Assembly: GCF_003347495.1 (NCBI RefSeq)
Contig: NZ_QCXY01000001.1
Coordinates: 1,302,001 to 1,366,000 of the forward strand
Direction of reading: 5' to 3'
DNA length: 64,000 bases
DNA from: Pleomorphovibrio marinus
GTDB lineage: Bacteria > Bacteroidota > Bacteroidia > Cytophagales > Cyclobacteriaceae
Below the pieces are notes generated by a model, which did no database searches, was not told where the DNA came from, and was given only the letters and a program-made list of their open reading frames with translations. The stretch's first letter is position 1. Every line of letters begins with the position of its first letter. Both the position numbers and the translations under genes were made by a program. Positions 41,555-50,928 of the stretch are shown here, piece after piece.

Positions 41555-42622
41555 TTAGAATCCGTAAATCAGACCCCCGCAACTGTCTTTGCAGGCCCCA
41601 GTGACTGAGGCTAAGCAATTATTTTCTCCATTCAGCCTCAAGGCACCCAAAAAGGCAAATATCAATGCCTCTTTTAACGATATAATTGATTTATCCGGAA
41701 GGGAAATACGAATTGTTTCCGGCAGCCGCCTCTCCAATTGGGAAATAAAATAGCGGTTAAAAGCACCGCCTCCTGTAGGCATCAAAGTCCCTCTTTTCCC
41801 TTCCAAACAAGCGACTATCCTAGTTACGTAATGAGTGGTTAAAGTTGCCAGGATATCTTCCGGCTTTAGCCCAACCCCTTCCAAAATTGGGAAATAATGT
41901 TGTTCGATGTCTTCCCTGCCCAGGGATTTGGCACCAGATCTTTGGTAATAGGACAGACTTTCTAGCTGATTAAATAAACGTTGATTTTCGTTTCCAGTTT
42001 TGGCAAGTGCGCCATTTTCGTCGAAATCCTTTCCTAACTTCTGGGCAAAATGATTAAACAAAAGGTTAAATGGACAAATGTCGAAAGCAAGAATTTCATT
42101 TTCCTCTTTTATGGAAATATTGGCAATTCCCCCAAGATTGAGACAAAACTCAGCTTCCGGGAAAAGGTGTAGATCACCGATCGGCACTAAGGGGGCACCT
42201 TGCCCACCTAATTGTACGTCCAGGCTACGGAAATCATTGATTACGGGAAGACCACTAGCAGCATGAAGTGCCCATCCATTACCGATTTGCAGGGTTAAGC
42301 TTTTATCTGGTTGATGAAAGACAGTATGGCCATGGGAGGCTATCGCAAGTGGTGCTATTTTCTTGTTTTGGCAAGTTTTTTTCACCATTTCACCCATCCA
42401 TCTCCCGAATTTAATGTCAAGTAATGCCAGGTCATTGGCATTCAAAAAGTGTGCTTCTTTCAGTTGTTTCTGCAAGGTTGCCGGAAAAGGGATGGTGTCC
42501 CCAAAATGAAGGGTGAAGTCCCATTTTTCGGTTTTCCTAAAAGTGGTGAACACAAGATCCAGACCATCCCCAGAGGTGCCTGACATAAGTCCTATCATCG
42601 GATAAACTGAAGATGCATCCAT
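41555..42622 (-). CDS. anmK: anhydro-N-acetylmuramic acid kinase
   Basis: 355 residues. The N-terminus GLMSGTSGDGLDLVF is the ATP-binding signature, followed by ASHGHTVFHQP (catalytic region), NDFRSLDVQLGGQGAPLVP and LNLGGIANIS. MPTGGGAFN is the adenosine-binding segment. It phosphorylates and opens anhydroMurNAc during recycling of peptidoglycan. It stands alone and is divergent from coaX. Confidence 0.95.
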   Translation of the reverse strand: MDASSVYPMIGLMSGTSGDGLDLVFTTFRKTEKWDFTLHFGDTIPFPATLQKQLKEAHFLNANDLALLDIKFGRWMGEMVKKTCQNKKIAPLAIASHGHTVFHQPDKSLTLQIGNGWALHAASGLPVINDFRSLDVQLGGQGAPLVPIGDLHLFPEAEFCLNLGGIANISIKEENEILAFDICPFNLLFNHFAQKLGKDFDENGALAKTGNENQRLFNQLESLSYYQRSGAKSLGREDIEQHYFPILEGVGLKPEDILATLTTHYVTRIVACLEGKRGTLMPTGGGAFNRYFISQLERRLPETIRISLPDKSIISLKEALIFAFLGALRLNGENNCLASVTGACKDSCGGLIYGF

Positions 42623-42765
42623 TTGGGTTAAAGTTTGTTAAATTGGCACCTGTAAAGTTAAAATTAATCAGGTGCATGGATAGTGCTTTTTTTAAATACC
42701 TATTTTTACCCACTTTAAAATTAGCAGACAATACGTTAAGACAAATTAAGTCAAATTAATATAGT

Positions 42766-43488
42766 TTGAAAAATTTTATTATAGATATAGGAAATTCCAG
42801 GATTAAGGCTGGTCTTTTTGAGAAAGATAAGCTTGAAATGGAATGGACCTTGACAGACCTGGATGCGCTAAAGAATCTTTCCTCCACATTGTCCTTCGAA
42901 AGAGCAATGATAAGCTCGGTAAAATGGGACCAAGAAGAATTGGAAGAAGGATTGAATTTCCCCTTTACCTGGTTCAATCATGACTTAAAACTGCCGATTA
43001 CCAATGTCTACAAATCTCCCTCTACATTGGGGCTTGACAGAATTGCCGCTGCCGTAGGTTTGGCATTTTTCAACCCGGGTGGAGAAAGTTTGGGCATTGA
43101 TATGGGCACTTGCATTACATATGAGTTCCTTGACGGAGAGACGATTTACAGGGGGGGAGGTATTTCCCCTGGAGTAAGCATGAGGTTTAAGGCCATGCAT
43201 AGCTTTACGAGCAGGCTTCCCTTGGTGGGGTTGGCAAGTGAGCCTCCCGTTCTCGTGGGAGCCACCACGGAGGAATGTATGCAAAGTGGGGTGTTTTTTG
43301 GAGTGATGGGTGAAATTCATTATACAGTAGAGCGTTATCGAAAAGATTACCCCGACCTCAAGGTTTATATTTGTGGAGGAGATGCCCCCTACTTTGAAAG
43401 CTTAACAAAAGACTACATATTTGTAATCCCTAATTTGGTTCTGTACGGATTGAATAGAATATTAACTTACAATGTCAGTATACCATAG
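42766..43488 (+). CDS. coaX: type III pantothenate kinase
   Basis: 240 residues. The start is a TTG at 42766: the family begins exactly there (KNFIIDIGNSRIKAGLFE) and no ATG exists nearby in frame. Other signatures are LGLDRIAAAVGLAFF, GIDMGTCITYEFLD and GGGISPGVSMRFKAMH. It phosphorylates pantothenate, the first step to coenzyme A, with monovalent-cation dependence. The 3' end overlaps the next gene by 17 bases, so translation is coupled to the envelope cluster that follows. Confidence 0.93.
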   Translation: MKNFIIDIGNSRIKAGLFEKDKLEMEWTLTDLDALKNLSSTLSFERAMISSVKWDQEELEEGLNFPFTWFNHDLKLPITNVYKSPSTLGLDRIAAAVGLAFFNPGGESLGIDMGTCITYEFLDGETIYRGGGISPGVSMRFKAMHSFTSRLPLVGLASEPPVLVGATTEECMQSGVFFGVMGEIHYTVERYRKDYPDLKVYICGGDAPYFESLTKDYIFVIPNLVLYGLNRILTYNVSIP

Positions 43489-44755
43489 ACGAATTCTAGC
43501 GGCACTTTTTGGGTGCTTTGTTTCCATATCATCTTCTTTTGCGCAATCCACCACCTCTACCTACAGTTCCTTGGGCATAGGGAAATTCAATAATTCGGGA
43601 TTCACTCAGAATAAGGCCATGGGTGGCCAAGGTATAAGTTGGGGTAATTCATTTTCCATCAACCATGTGAACCCTGCGGTTTCCGTAAAAAATTCAGCAT
43701 TTAACTTTCAGGCCGCGTTAAATTATGTTAATGTTCAGGCTGCTACTGAGGAGAGTTCCGAAGAGATAGACGGAGGAGGATTAAGCTACGTGGCTATGTC
43801 CTTCCCTATTGTACCAAGGCGTTGGACGGCCGGTTTAGGGCTAAATCAGGTGACCGGGGTGGATTATAACCTTACCGTGACTGCTCCTGTGGCTAATTCA
43901 GACTTGTTTTCACAAAACACCATAGAGGGAAGAGGGGGGCTCAGTGAGGTTTATCTGCAAACGGGTTTCCTGATTATGAAAAATTTGAGTCTTGGGGTTC
44001 ACGGCTCCTATCTTTTTGGATCCACCATCCGCACGAACCAATTAGTGCTTATGGATGAGGACTTTCAGGGTGTGGGTATTTCCTCAGAATTGTTTGAGAG
44101 AACCAACTTCAGTGATGTTTCTGTAAAAGGGGGTATTTATTATATGATGCCGTTGGGTCAGCAAAAAGTGTTGAATTTCGGTGCCACTTATCAGGTTTTT
44201 GGAGACGTTAGAGGAAAAGAGTTTGCAAAAATGGCAGAAATAGGCCAAGCTAGTATCCCAAATTCTCCCGGAGACGTTTTGAGCGACGATGTAGAGGGGA
44301 GTATTTTCATACCCAACAGGTTAGGGTTTGGTGTTTCTTATGAAAAAATTGATAAATTTGTAATAGGCCTTGAAATGCAACATCAAGATTTCAGGGAATA
44401 TAGGGGCTTTAATGGATTGGAGGGCAACTTAGACGAATCCTTTAAGCTAAGTTTGGGTGGACAGTATACTCCTGATGCCTTCTCCATGGAAAGCATGTTT
44501 CAGAGGACAAGGTTCAGGGCAGGTCTCGAATATGAGAGACTGCCATTTGTTCTGAACAACACACAGGTAAATGACCTTGGCATTAATTTTGGTGCCTCGA
44601 TACCTGTACATACCCTGTCCCTATTAAATTTGGCCGTTAAAGTGGGGACAAGAGGAACTACTGATAATGGATTGGTGAGGGAGAATTACTTTAAGGTTTC
44701 TTTAGGAGTTTCGATAAATGATAATAGTTGGTTTTACAAAAAAGTATTTGAGTAA
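43472..44755 (+). CDS. outer-membrane beta-barrel protein (OmpP1/FadL-like)
   Basis: 427 residues. A signal peptide ends with SFAQ (about residue 25). The mature part alternates polar and aromatic residues in beta-strand pattern (for example FNFQAALNYVNVQAA, then SLGVHGSYLFGSTIR), and ends in strands suited to an outer-membrane barrel. It resembles the OmpP1/FadL-like proteins that follow coaX in many Bacteroidota. The substrate is unknown. The start overlaps coaX by 17 bases and the end overlaps the next start (TAATG). Confidence 0.75.
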   Translation: MSVYHRRILAALFGCFVSISSSFAQSTTSTYSSLGIGKFNNSGFTQNKAMGGQGISWGNSFSINHVNPAVSVKNSAFNFQAALNYVNVQAATEESSEEIDGGGLSYVAMSFPIVPRRWTAGLGLNQVTGVDYNLTVTAPVANSDLFSQNTIEGRGGLSEVYLQTGFLIMKNLSLGVHGSYLFGSTIRTNQLVLMDEDFQGVGISSELFERTNFSDVSVKGGIYYMMPLGQQKVLNFGATYQVFGDVRGKEFAKMAEIGQASIPNSPGDVLSDDVEGSIFIPNRLGFGVSYEKIDKFVIGLEMQHQDFREYRGFNGLEGNLDESFKLSLGGQYTPDAFSMESMFQRTRFRAGLEYERLPFVLNNTQVNDLGINFGASIPVHTLSLLNLAVKVGTRGTTDNGLVRENYFKVSLGVSINDNSWFYKKVFE

Positions 44756-46074
44756 TGTGGACAAACATGAAAATTAAGTTTACGATTATTGGCTGTCTCT
44801 CCTTTCTAATGGTGGGATTTTCACATGCACAAGCAAATTGGAACTGGCCAGAAGATGCCCAAATGGAGGCCAAGGCCAGGGAGTATAATGCTGCCTATAC
44901 GGATTACCGGAAGTCCGGTGAATTCTTAAAAGCGAGAGAAGGCTTACATTGGTTGCTGACAAATGTTCCTGATTTAAATGAATCACTTTATATCAATGGT
45001 GTGGATATTTATGCCAAGGCCTCTGATATGGTTGATGATGAAGATCAGGCAAGGGAATTTCAGGACTCTGTAATCACCCTTTATAATGTGAGAAACGAGA
45101 AATACGACAATGAAGCCAGGTGGATTGAAAATAAGGCTTATTACGCATACAGGTTTTTCAAGGGTGACAAAGACAGGGTAGGAGATGCCGTAGAGTTGTT
45201 TGACAGGGTAGTCGAGATACATGGGAAAATTACTACTCCCCAATTAGTGGCGGCTTACTTTGATGCGATTTACAGGCACTTTGCATACAATCAGGCCTAT
45301 ACACCAGAAGAGGCATTGACTAAGTATGAAGAACTGATGGCTATGCTTGAGGATGCAGAAGAAGAGGGAAAGGATGTGGCTACTCCTAAAGCCACCTTGG
45401 AACAGCTGCTGGTAGCTATGGACATAATTGATTGTGACTTTATCAACAATAGCCTAGGTCCCAGGTTGGAAAAAGACCCTGAGAGTATGAAGCTAGCAAA
45501 GCAGATCTTTGAATATTCTGTTCAACATAAATGCACCAATACGCCTGCCTTCCTAAGTGCTTTGGAGGTAATTGACAACGCAGACCCTACATTTACGACC
45601 TCTCAGGTAAGAGGATTGCGTTACATGCAAAACTCTGAATATGATAAAGCAGGTGAGCTTTTTGAAAAAGCCCTCACGCTTGCGGAAACGGATGAACAAA
45701 AAGCTGAGATCCACTGGGATATGGCAAAGGTTCATGCAAACCTGAACAGAAAAGGACAAGCTAGAAGTTCAGCCCTGAAAGCCGCGGAATTCAACAAAGA
45801 GGAATTCGAAAAACGAGCACATGGATTTGTTGCAGGCATGTACATGAGCTCTTCTTCCGATTGTAGAGGTGGACAAAGCAGGGTAAAAGATTATTCCATA
45901 TATATTGCTGCTTATAACGCCTATGCCAAGGCCGGTGATTCTGATGGGATGAGAGAGGCAAAATCCAGGTTCCCTTCCAAAGAGGAGCTTTTCACTGAAG
46001 GCTATCAGGTTGGGGATGAAATTAATACTGGATGCTGGATTGGTCAAACGGTAACTCTTGCAACTAGAGATTAA
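44755..46074 (+). CDS. periplasmic tetratricopeptide-repeat protein
   Basis: 439 residues. A signal peptide ends with SHAQ (about residue 26). The remainder is helical, with TPR pairs such as LRYMQNSEYDKAGELFEKAL and IHWDMAKVHANLNRKGQAR. The C-terminus has conserved cysteines (SSDCRGGQSR and NTGCWIGQ), possibly a disulfide. The ATG at 44767 (MKIKF) is an alternative start. TPR proteins at this place in the coaX-lptC cluster are common in Bacteroidota, and an envelope-assembly role is inferred. A terminator follows. Confidence 0.8.
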   Translation: MWTNMKIKFTIIGCLSFLMVGFSHAQANWNWPEDAQMEAKAREYNAAYTDYRKSGEFLKAREGLHWLLTNVPDLNESLYINGVDIYAKASDMVDDEDQAREFQDSVITLYNVRNEKYDNEARWIENKAYYAYRFFKGDKDRVGDAVELFDRVVEIHGKITTPQLVAAYFDAIYRHFAYNQAYTPEEALTKYEELMAMLEDAEEEGKDVATPKATLEQLLVAMDIIDCDFINNSLGPRLEKDPESMKLAKQIFEYSVQHKCTNTPAFLSALEVIDNADPTFTTSQVRGLRYMQNSEYDKAGELFEKALTLAETDEQKAEIHWDMAKVHANLNRKGQARSSALKAAEFNKEEFEKRAHGFVAGMYMSSSSDCRGGQSRVKDYSIYIAAYNAYAKAGDSDGMREAKSRFPSKEELFTEGYQVGDEINTGCWIGQTVTLATRD

Positions 46075-46108
46075 AGTTGGGTAAAACCTTCCTATTTATC
46101 ATTTTCAC

Positions 46109-46137
46109 AAAGGCGGTCTTGTACCGCCTTTTGTTTT
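46109..46137 (+). terminator. terminator after the TPR gene
   Basis: AAAGGCGGT-CTTGT-ACCGCCTTT is a 9-bp stem followed by TGTTTTATC. TATCTTTG directly after it (46137-46144) may be the -7 element of the lptC promoter. Confidence 0.8.
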
Positions 46138-46168
46138 ATCTTTGTAGTATTAATTGTCCTGTTTCTAA

Positions 46169-46696
46169 ATGAGGCTTATCGTATTGGCTATAGCAGTGGT
46201 TTTTGGCGCTTTTATTTCCTGTCGGGAAGATGTGGATAAACGTCAATTGGAGATTTATGAAGGACCTTCCAGGATAGGCTATGATATTGTTTTGCACCAC
46301 AGTGATTCTGCCATTGTCCGTACCAAGCTGATGGCAGATGAACAGTTGGAGTTTCAAAATGGGAATTTGGAGTTTCCAGAGGGGATACTCATTCATTTTT
46401 TTGAGAAGGATGGAGAGCTGAGCACTACTATAAGGGCAGACAAAGGGTATTACGACCGAAAAAATCATTTGTATAGAGGAGAAGGGGACGTACAGGTTCA
46501 CAATTTACTCAAGGAACAAAAGTTGAACTCAGAGGAGTTGTTTTGGGACCCTGGGAAAAAGAAGATTTATACCGAAAAATTTGTTACCGTGGAGGAGCCC
46601 TCCCGAATCATTAAAGGTACGGGAATGGAAGCCGATGAAGGGTTCAATGAATATACCTTCACCAAGGTTACCGGAATAATCGAAAATGCCTTTTAA
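46169..46696 (+). CDS. lptC: LPS export ABC transporter periplasmic protein LptC
   Basis: 175 residues. A short hydrophobic N-terminus ends with FISC, so this LptC appears to be a lipoprotein, as is usual in Bacteroidota, instead of having a transmembrane anchor. The mature domain has the LptC/OstA-like beta-jellyroll pattern: ADEQLEFQNGNLEFPEGI, IRADKGYYDRKNHLYRGEG and SEELFWDPGKKKIYTEKFV. LptC links the LptBFG transporter to LptA in moving lipopolysaccharide to the outer membrane. The stop is 6 bases before dispersed-repeat copy C. Confidence 0.88.
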   Translation: MRLIVLAIAVVFGAFISCREDVDKRQLEIYEGPSRIGYDIVLHHSDSAIVRTKLMADEQLEFQNGNLEFPEGILIHFFEKDGELSTTIRADKGYYDRKNHLYRGEGDVQVHNLLKEQKLNSEELFWDPGKKKIYTEKFVTVEEPSRIIKGTGMEADEGFNEYTFTKVTGIIENAF

Positions 46697-46702
46697 TGTA
46701 TG

Positions 46703-46842
46703 AAATCGAGCATAACATGAGCGACACACGGGGGCATGATTAACCTGGCGAGCCTCTCCCGAAATAAATTCCCCGAAACGAGTTCGGGGCAGGCAGGGGC
46801 AGGCTATATGACCGCTGAAAAAAAAATTATAAACAGATGAAA
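46703..46842 (+). repeat. dispersed structured repeat, copy C (before a small membrane protein gene)
   Basis: Starts AAATCGAGC, has GCATGATTAA, GGCGAGCCTCTCCCG, the hairpin CCCCGAAACGAGTTCGGGG, GGCAGGGGCAGG, GGCTATATGACCGCTG, and ends TTATAAACAGATGAAA. The element is flanked by ATGAAAT at both ends (46700-46706 and 46837-46843), as expected for an insertion with a short duplication or for insertion at a start codon. Confidence 0.85.
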
Positions 46843-47067
46843 TTACTTGACTTTGTTTTATTGCCATTGGCGGCAGCACTTGTGATAATTGGGGCTCATG
46901 TTACCCTACAGCATGGAGTGGGGGCATCCTATCCCATCTTTATGTTTTCGGTAGTGTTGTTGATTTGGTTTTTGTATAGAAAAAGAAAGATGGAAGAGAA
47001 GGAAAGTCAGGATGAAAACCTGAAAGGTAAGCCAAGGAAGAATTCCAAGCCGAAGAAAACCAAATAG
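46837..47067 (+). CDS. small membrane protein
   Basis: 76 residues. Two membrane segments (about 4-22 and 31-49) are followed by a highly basic tail (RKRKMEEKESQ, then PRKNSKPKKTK), which should stay in the cytoplasm. I recognise no family. The ATG lies at the right edge of dispersed-repeat copy C. The gene ends 5 bases before the CNNM gene and is probably co-transcribed with it. Confidence 0.6.
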   Translation: MKLLDFVLLPLAAALVIIGAHVTLQHGVGASYPIFMFSVVLLIWFLYRKRKMEEKESQDENLKGKPRKNSKPKKTK

Positions 47068-47072
47068 AAAAA

Positions 47073-48344
47073 ATGGAAACCAATTATCTTCTTTTTGTTC
47101 TCATTACTCTTACCTTTTCCGCCTTGTTCTCCGGATTGGAAATCGCTTTTGTTTCTGCCAATAGATTGCATATAGAGCTTCAAAACAAACAGGGAAAACT
47201 CCTTGGGAGGTTACTTTCAACCTTTATCAAAAACCCCAGCCAATTTATTGGCACCACCTTATTGGGGAATACCGTGTCTTTGGTGCTTTATGGGATTTTC
47301 ATGGCCTATTTACTGGAGGGGCCTATCAGCAACCTGCTACCCGATGGGGTGGAACACCCTGCAAGTATAATAATCCTCCAGACGGTAATTTCAACTATCC
47401 TGGTTTTGGTTACGGCAGAGTTTATTCCTAAGAGCATCTTCATGCTGAACCCCAACAATATGCTATACATTTTTTCTCTCCCTTTCTCCCTGGTTTATTA
47501 TTTGATGTATCCGGTGGTATGGGTGGTAGTAGGCTTATCCAAAATTTTTATAGTCAATGTGCTCAACCTGGATTACAACGAGGACAAACCTGTATTTAGA
47601 ATTACTGACCTCAATAGCTTTATCCAAAACAATCTCGAAACCAAAGGGGAGGAGGCTAAAGCGGATATAGACACCAAAATTTTTGACAATGCCGTGGAGT
47701 TCAAAACCATAAGGGTTCGAGAATGTATGGTGCCCCGAACAGATATAGTAGCCGTGGAAGAGGAGGACAGCATTGCAGAACTCAAACAAGCGTTTATCGA
47801 CAGCGGGCATTCCAAAATTATCGTATATAGGGAAACAATCGACGATGTAATCGGGTATTGCCACCATTTGGAACTTTTTAAGAAACCTAAATCCATAGAA
47901 GAAATCCTTACACCAATAATCATTGTGCCCGAGTCTGCACTCGCAAACGAATTATTGGTTCAGTTTATTAAGGAGAGGAAAAGCCTGTCCTTGGTGGTGG
48001 ATGAATTTGGAGGAACAAGTGGGATTGTAAGTATGGAGGATATCATAGAGGAAATTTTCGGGGAAATAGAGGATGAATATGACAGTGACGATTTGGTCGA
48101 GCAGCAACTCTCCGAACAGGAATTCCTGCTCAGTGCCAGGCATGAGATTGATTATTTGAACGATAAATACAATTGGACCCTACCCTCTGGGGATTTCGAA
48201 ACCCTCTCCGGGTTTATACTTTCCCTGACGGAGAATATACCTCAAAAAGGGGAAACGGCAGTGTATGGCCCCTTTACCTTTACCGTGGTTGCAAAACAGG
48301 AGCATCGTATTGATACTGTAAAACTTAAGATAAACCCTGCATAG
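47073..48344 (+). CDS. CNNM / HlyC-CorC family membrane protein
   Basis: 423 residues. The N-terminal DUF21/CNNM domain has four hydrophobic segments (about 5-150) with FSGLEIAFVSANRLHIEL. A CBS-domain pair follows (VRECMVPRTDIVAV, then SALANELLVQFIKERKSLSL), and a CorC_HlyC domain ends the protein (LVVDEFGGTSGIVSMEDIIE and DFETLSGFIL). Such proteins are linked to magnesium or cobalt transport, and a paralogue (GldE) serves gliding in Bacteroidota. The position between lptC and ppiD is conserved in the phylum. Confidence 0.88.
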   Translation: METNYLLFVLITLTFSALFSGLEIAFVSANRLHIELQNKQGKLLGRLLSTFIKNPSQFIGTTLLGNTVSLVLYGIFMAYLLEGPISNLLPDGVEHPASIIILQTVISTILVLVTAEFIPKSIFMLNPNNMLYIFSLPFSLVYYLMYPVVWVVVGLSKIFIVNVLNLDYNEDKPVFRITDLNSFIQNNLETKGEEAKADIDTKIFDNAVEFKTIRVRECMVPRTDIVAVEEEDSIAELKQAFIDSGHSKIIVYRETIDDVIGYCHHLELFKKPKSIEEILTPIIIVPESALANELLVQFIKERKSLSLVVDEFGGTSGIVSMEDIIEEIFGEIEDEYDSDDLVEQQLSEQEFLLSARHEIDYLNDKYNWTLPSGDFETLSGFILSLTENIPQKGETAVYGPFTFTVVAKQEHRIDTVKLKINPA

Positions 48345-48431
48345 TAAATAATTACTTTGTTTATTGCTCCGTTATTATTTTGAATTTAGCAGTAGATGCT
48401 ATTATTTTGCGTCACTTCAAAAAAAAGAAGC

Positions 48432-50546
48432 ATGGCATTAATAAAACAAATAAGACAAAGAACAGGACTAGCGATCGGTGTGATAGCAGTCGGGCTTATA
48501 TTCTTCCTGGTCGGAGGCGACATCCTAGGGCCGAATTCGATGATACTGGGAGGTAGTAGGACCACAGTGGGAGAGATAGCTGGTGAAAAAATATCTTACG
48601 ACGAATACATTGCTAAAATAGACCAAAATAAGGTGAATTTTCAGCAGCAGACGGGGAGAAACCCTACTGAGAATGAGCTTTCTAGTATCAGAGAACAGGC
48701 TTGGCAGGCCTTGATAGTGGAAAAGGTATTTTCCACACAGTATGAAAAGCTCGGGCTGACGGTAACGGATGCAGAGCTGGTGGACATGGTTCAAGGCAAA
48801 AACATCATTGCAGAATTGAGAAGGGAATTGACCAATCCGGAGACGGGTGAGTTTGACAGGCAGCAATTGGTGGCTTTTCTTCAGTCCCTGGAAACGGCAG
48901 ACCCTGCTCAGCAGCAGTTTTGGGCACAGCAGGAACGACTATTTGCAGACTCCAGGCTAAGGATTAAATATGACAACATGTTGGCAACTGCAGAATTTGC
49001 TAATTCGGCAGAAGCTAGGTTGCAGCATAAAATGGCCAATACCGTTGCGGATGTGCAGCATTTGTTCATTCCGTATTATTTGATACCCGATAGTGAGGTT
49101 ACTGTATCTGACAACGAACTAAAAAGCTATCTCAATAAGCATAAGTCAAGGTTTAAAGCAACAGAAAGTAGGGACTTGGAGTATGTGAGGTTCAGTTTGG
49201 CGCCAAGTGCTGAAGATTCCGCCACAGTAAGACGTGAAATTACTACCTTGACAGAGGAGCTTATGGAGACGGATCAGGATTCTGTTTTTGTTAACAGGAA
49301 TTCAGACATATCCAATCCTTTTAGGAGCATATTGCCTGGGGAGAATCTTCCTGCGGCACTCAGGGACAACGTGGAGGAGCCGGTGGTTGGAGAAACCTAC
49401 GGACCATTTTTAACCAATAGGTCTAGTTTTGCTTCCTTTAAGATCACTGAGCAATTTGATGGTACTCCAAGAATGAGGGCAAGCCATATCCTACTTAGTA
49501 CGCAAGGATTGGAGGGGGATCAAGCCGCTGCCATCAGGGCTCAAGCTGAGGAAATCTTGCAGGAAGTTCAGGAAACCGGTAATTTTGAAGTGGCAGCACA
49601 GCAATACGGTCAAGATGGGACAGCTCAAAGGGGAGGAGATTTAGGATGGTTTGCTGCTGAGGATTTTGTGGATGAATTTGCGGATGCCGTTTTTTCTGCA
49701 AGAAGTGAGGGGATCATAAACCGAGTGGTGGAGACGGAATACGGATATCATATCATTAAGGTGACTGAAATGCCCAAATCCACCACCTATAAGGTTGCCA
49801 TTTTGGAAATGGACTTGATCGCAAGTGACGTCACTAGAAACGACGTATTTAGGAATGCGGATTCCTTTGCAGCAAATGCCTCCAATGCGAATACCTTTCG
49901 GAGTCAGGCCGAAGCAAATAATTACCAAGTGACCCAAGCCAGTGGAGTAGGTGCCACTGCCAGGTCCTTGAATAACATGACTGGTGCAAGAGAGATCGTA
50001 CGCTGGTCCTTCAATGATGCCTCGGTGGGGGACGTTTCCCATGTTTTTGAATTAGATGATGCCTATGTGGTGGCTTTGGTCACCGCTAAGCGTGAAGCAG
50101 GAACAGCAACTCTAAATGACCCTGAAACGCGAGAATCTGTGACAGCAGAAGTAAGGAACCAGAAAAAAGCGGCTAAAGTTGCCGAAAGGCTCCAAGGGAA
50201 GGAATCCCTTGAGGCTATGCAGGAGGAATTTCCTGAAGCCTCCTTGGGCAGTACCCCAGATCTCAAAATGAATGCAAGCGTCATACCAGGCGTTGGGTTT
50301 GCTCCAAAGGCAGTAGGGGCGATATTTGGACTGAAGGAGTCAGGCCAAATTACCAAGCCTATCCAAGAGGAAGTGGGGGTGATCGTTGCCAAATTAAACA
50401 ACTTGACCCCTGCAGCTGAAATTGCTGATTATACCCGGTACCAGAATGAGTTGGTGAACAATGCTTCGCAACGTTCTGCCTACATGATTATGATGGCGAT
50501 GGAAGAATTGGCGGATGTCAAAGACTATAGATACAGGTTCTTTTAG
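48432..50546 (+). CDS. peptidylprolyl isomerase, PpiD/SurA-like
   Basis: 704 residues from the ATG at 48432 (MALIKQIRQRTG); the frame is open to 48396 but the family starts here. One membrane segment (about 15-35) anchors a large periplasmic part. An N-terminal SurA/PpiD-like chaperone segment (about 40-260) is followed by a parvulin domain (MRASHILLSTQG to GYHIIKVTE, about 345-450), with GDLGWFAAEDFVDEFADAVF typical of rotamases. It aids folding of outer-membrane and secreted proteins. A strong terminator closes the envelope cluster. Confidence 0.88.
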   Translation: MALIKQIRQRTGLAIGVIAVGLIFFLVGGDILGPNSMILGGSRTTVGEIAGEKISYDEYIAKIDQNKVNFQQQTGRNPTENELSSIREQAWQALIVEKVFSTQYEKLGLTVTDAELVDMVQGKNIIAELRRELTNPETGEFDRQQLVAFLQSLETADPAQQQFWAQQERLFADSRLRIKYDNMLATAEFANSAEARLQHKMANTVADVQHLFIPYYLIPDSEVTVSDNELKSYLNKHKSRFKATESRDLEYVRFSLAPSAEDSATVRREITTLTEELMETDQDSVFVNRNSDISNPFRSILPGENLPAALRDNVEEPVVGETYGPFLTNRSSFASFKITEQFDGTPRMRASHILLSTQGLEGDQAAAIRAQAEEILQEVQETGNFEVAAQQYGQDGTAQRGGDLGWFAAEDFVDEFADAVFSARSEGIINRVVETEYGYHIIKVTEMPKSTTYKVAILEMDLIASDVTRNDVFRNADSFAANASNANTFRSQAEANNYQVTQASGVGATARSLNNMTGAREIVRWSFNDASVGDVSHVFELDDAYVVALVTAKREAGTATLNDPETRESVTAEVRNQKKAAKVAERLQGKESLEAMQEEFPEASLGSTPDLKMNASVIPGVGFAPKAVGAIFGLKESGQITKPIQEEVGVIVAKLNNLTPAAEIADYTRYQNELVNNASQRSAYMIMMAMEELADVKDYRYRFF

Positions 50547-50571
50547 AGATCCCAGGATAGAATTATACAGG

Positions 50572-50601
50572 TCCCACCTTGATGCAAGGTGGGATTTTTT
50601 T
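50572..50601 (+). terminator. terminator after the PpiD gene
   Basis: TCCCACCTT-GATGC-AAGGTGGGA is a perfect 9-bp stem with a 5-base loop, followed by TTTTTTTGG, 25 bases past the stop codon. Confidence 0.92.
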
Positions 50602-50645
50602 GGTTCAATTGGGATTTAATTTTGGCGTTTGATGGTTTTAAGGGT

Positions 50646-50912
50646 ATGGAAAAAAAATTTGACATAGCATCCTTCAAGGGTAAATTAGAGGAGCAGTCCT
50701 CTTTTCCTACACTTTATATGTTCAAGTTTATCGTTCCAAGTGGAAAAGAGCATGAAGTGGCAAACTTATTGCCTAATAATGAAATGACCCTGAAGGTGTC
50801 TGCTAAGGGGAACTATGTGAGTGCTACTATTAAAGCCATGATGCCCAGTAGTGACTCCATCATAGAAGTTTACTTGCAGGCGGCTGAAATTGAGGGTGTG
50901 ATTTCATTATAA
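50646..50912 (+). CDS. DUF493 family protein (YbeD-like)
   Basis: 88 residues from the ATG at 50646 (MEKKFD); an in-frame start at 50589 would lie in the terminator tail. The [19 protein letters not shown] segment and the ACT-like [20 protein letters not shown] fit the small DUF493 family, an ACT-domain-like fold seen beside lipoate and other genes; no function is proven. It is the first gene of a run with the dehydratase and rsmI. Confidence 0.8.
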   Translation: MEKKFDIASFKGKLEEQSSFPTLYMFKFIVPSGKEHEVANLLPNNEMTLKVSAKGNYVSATIKAMMPSSDSIIEVYLQAAEIEGVISL

Positions 50913-50928
50913 CAAAAATTACGCTACC

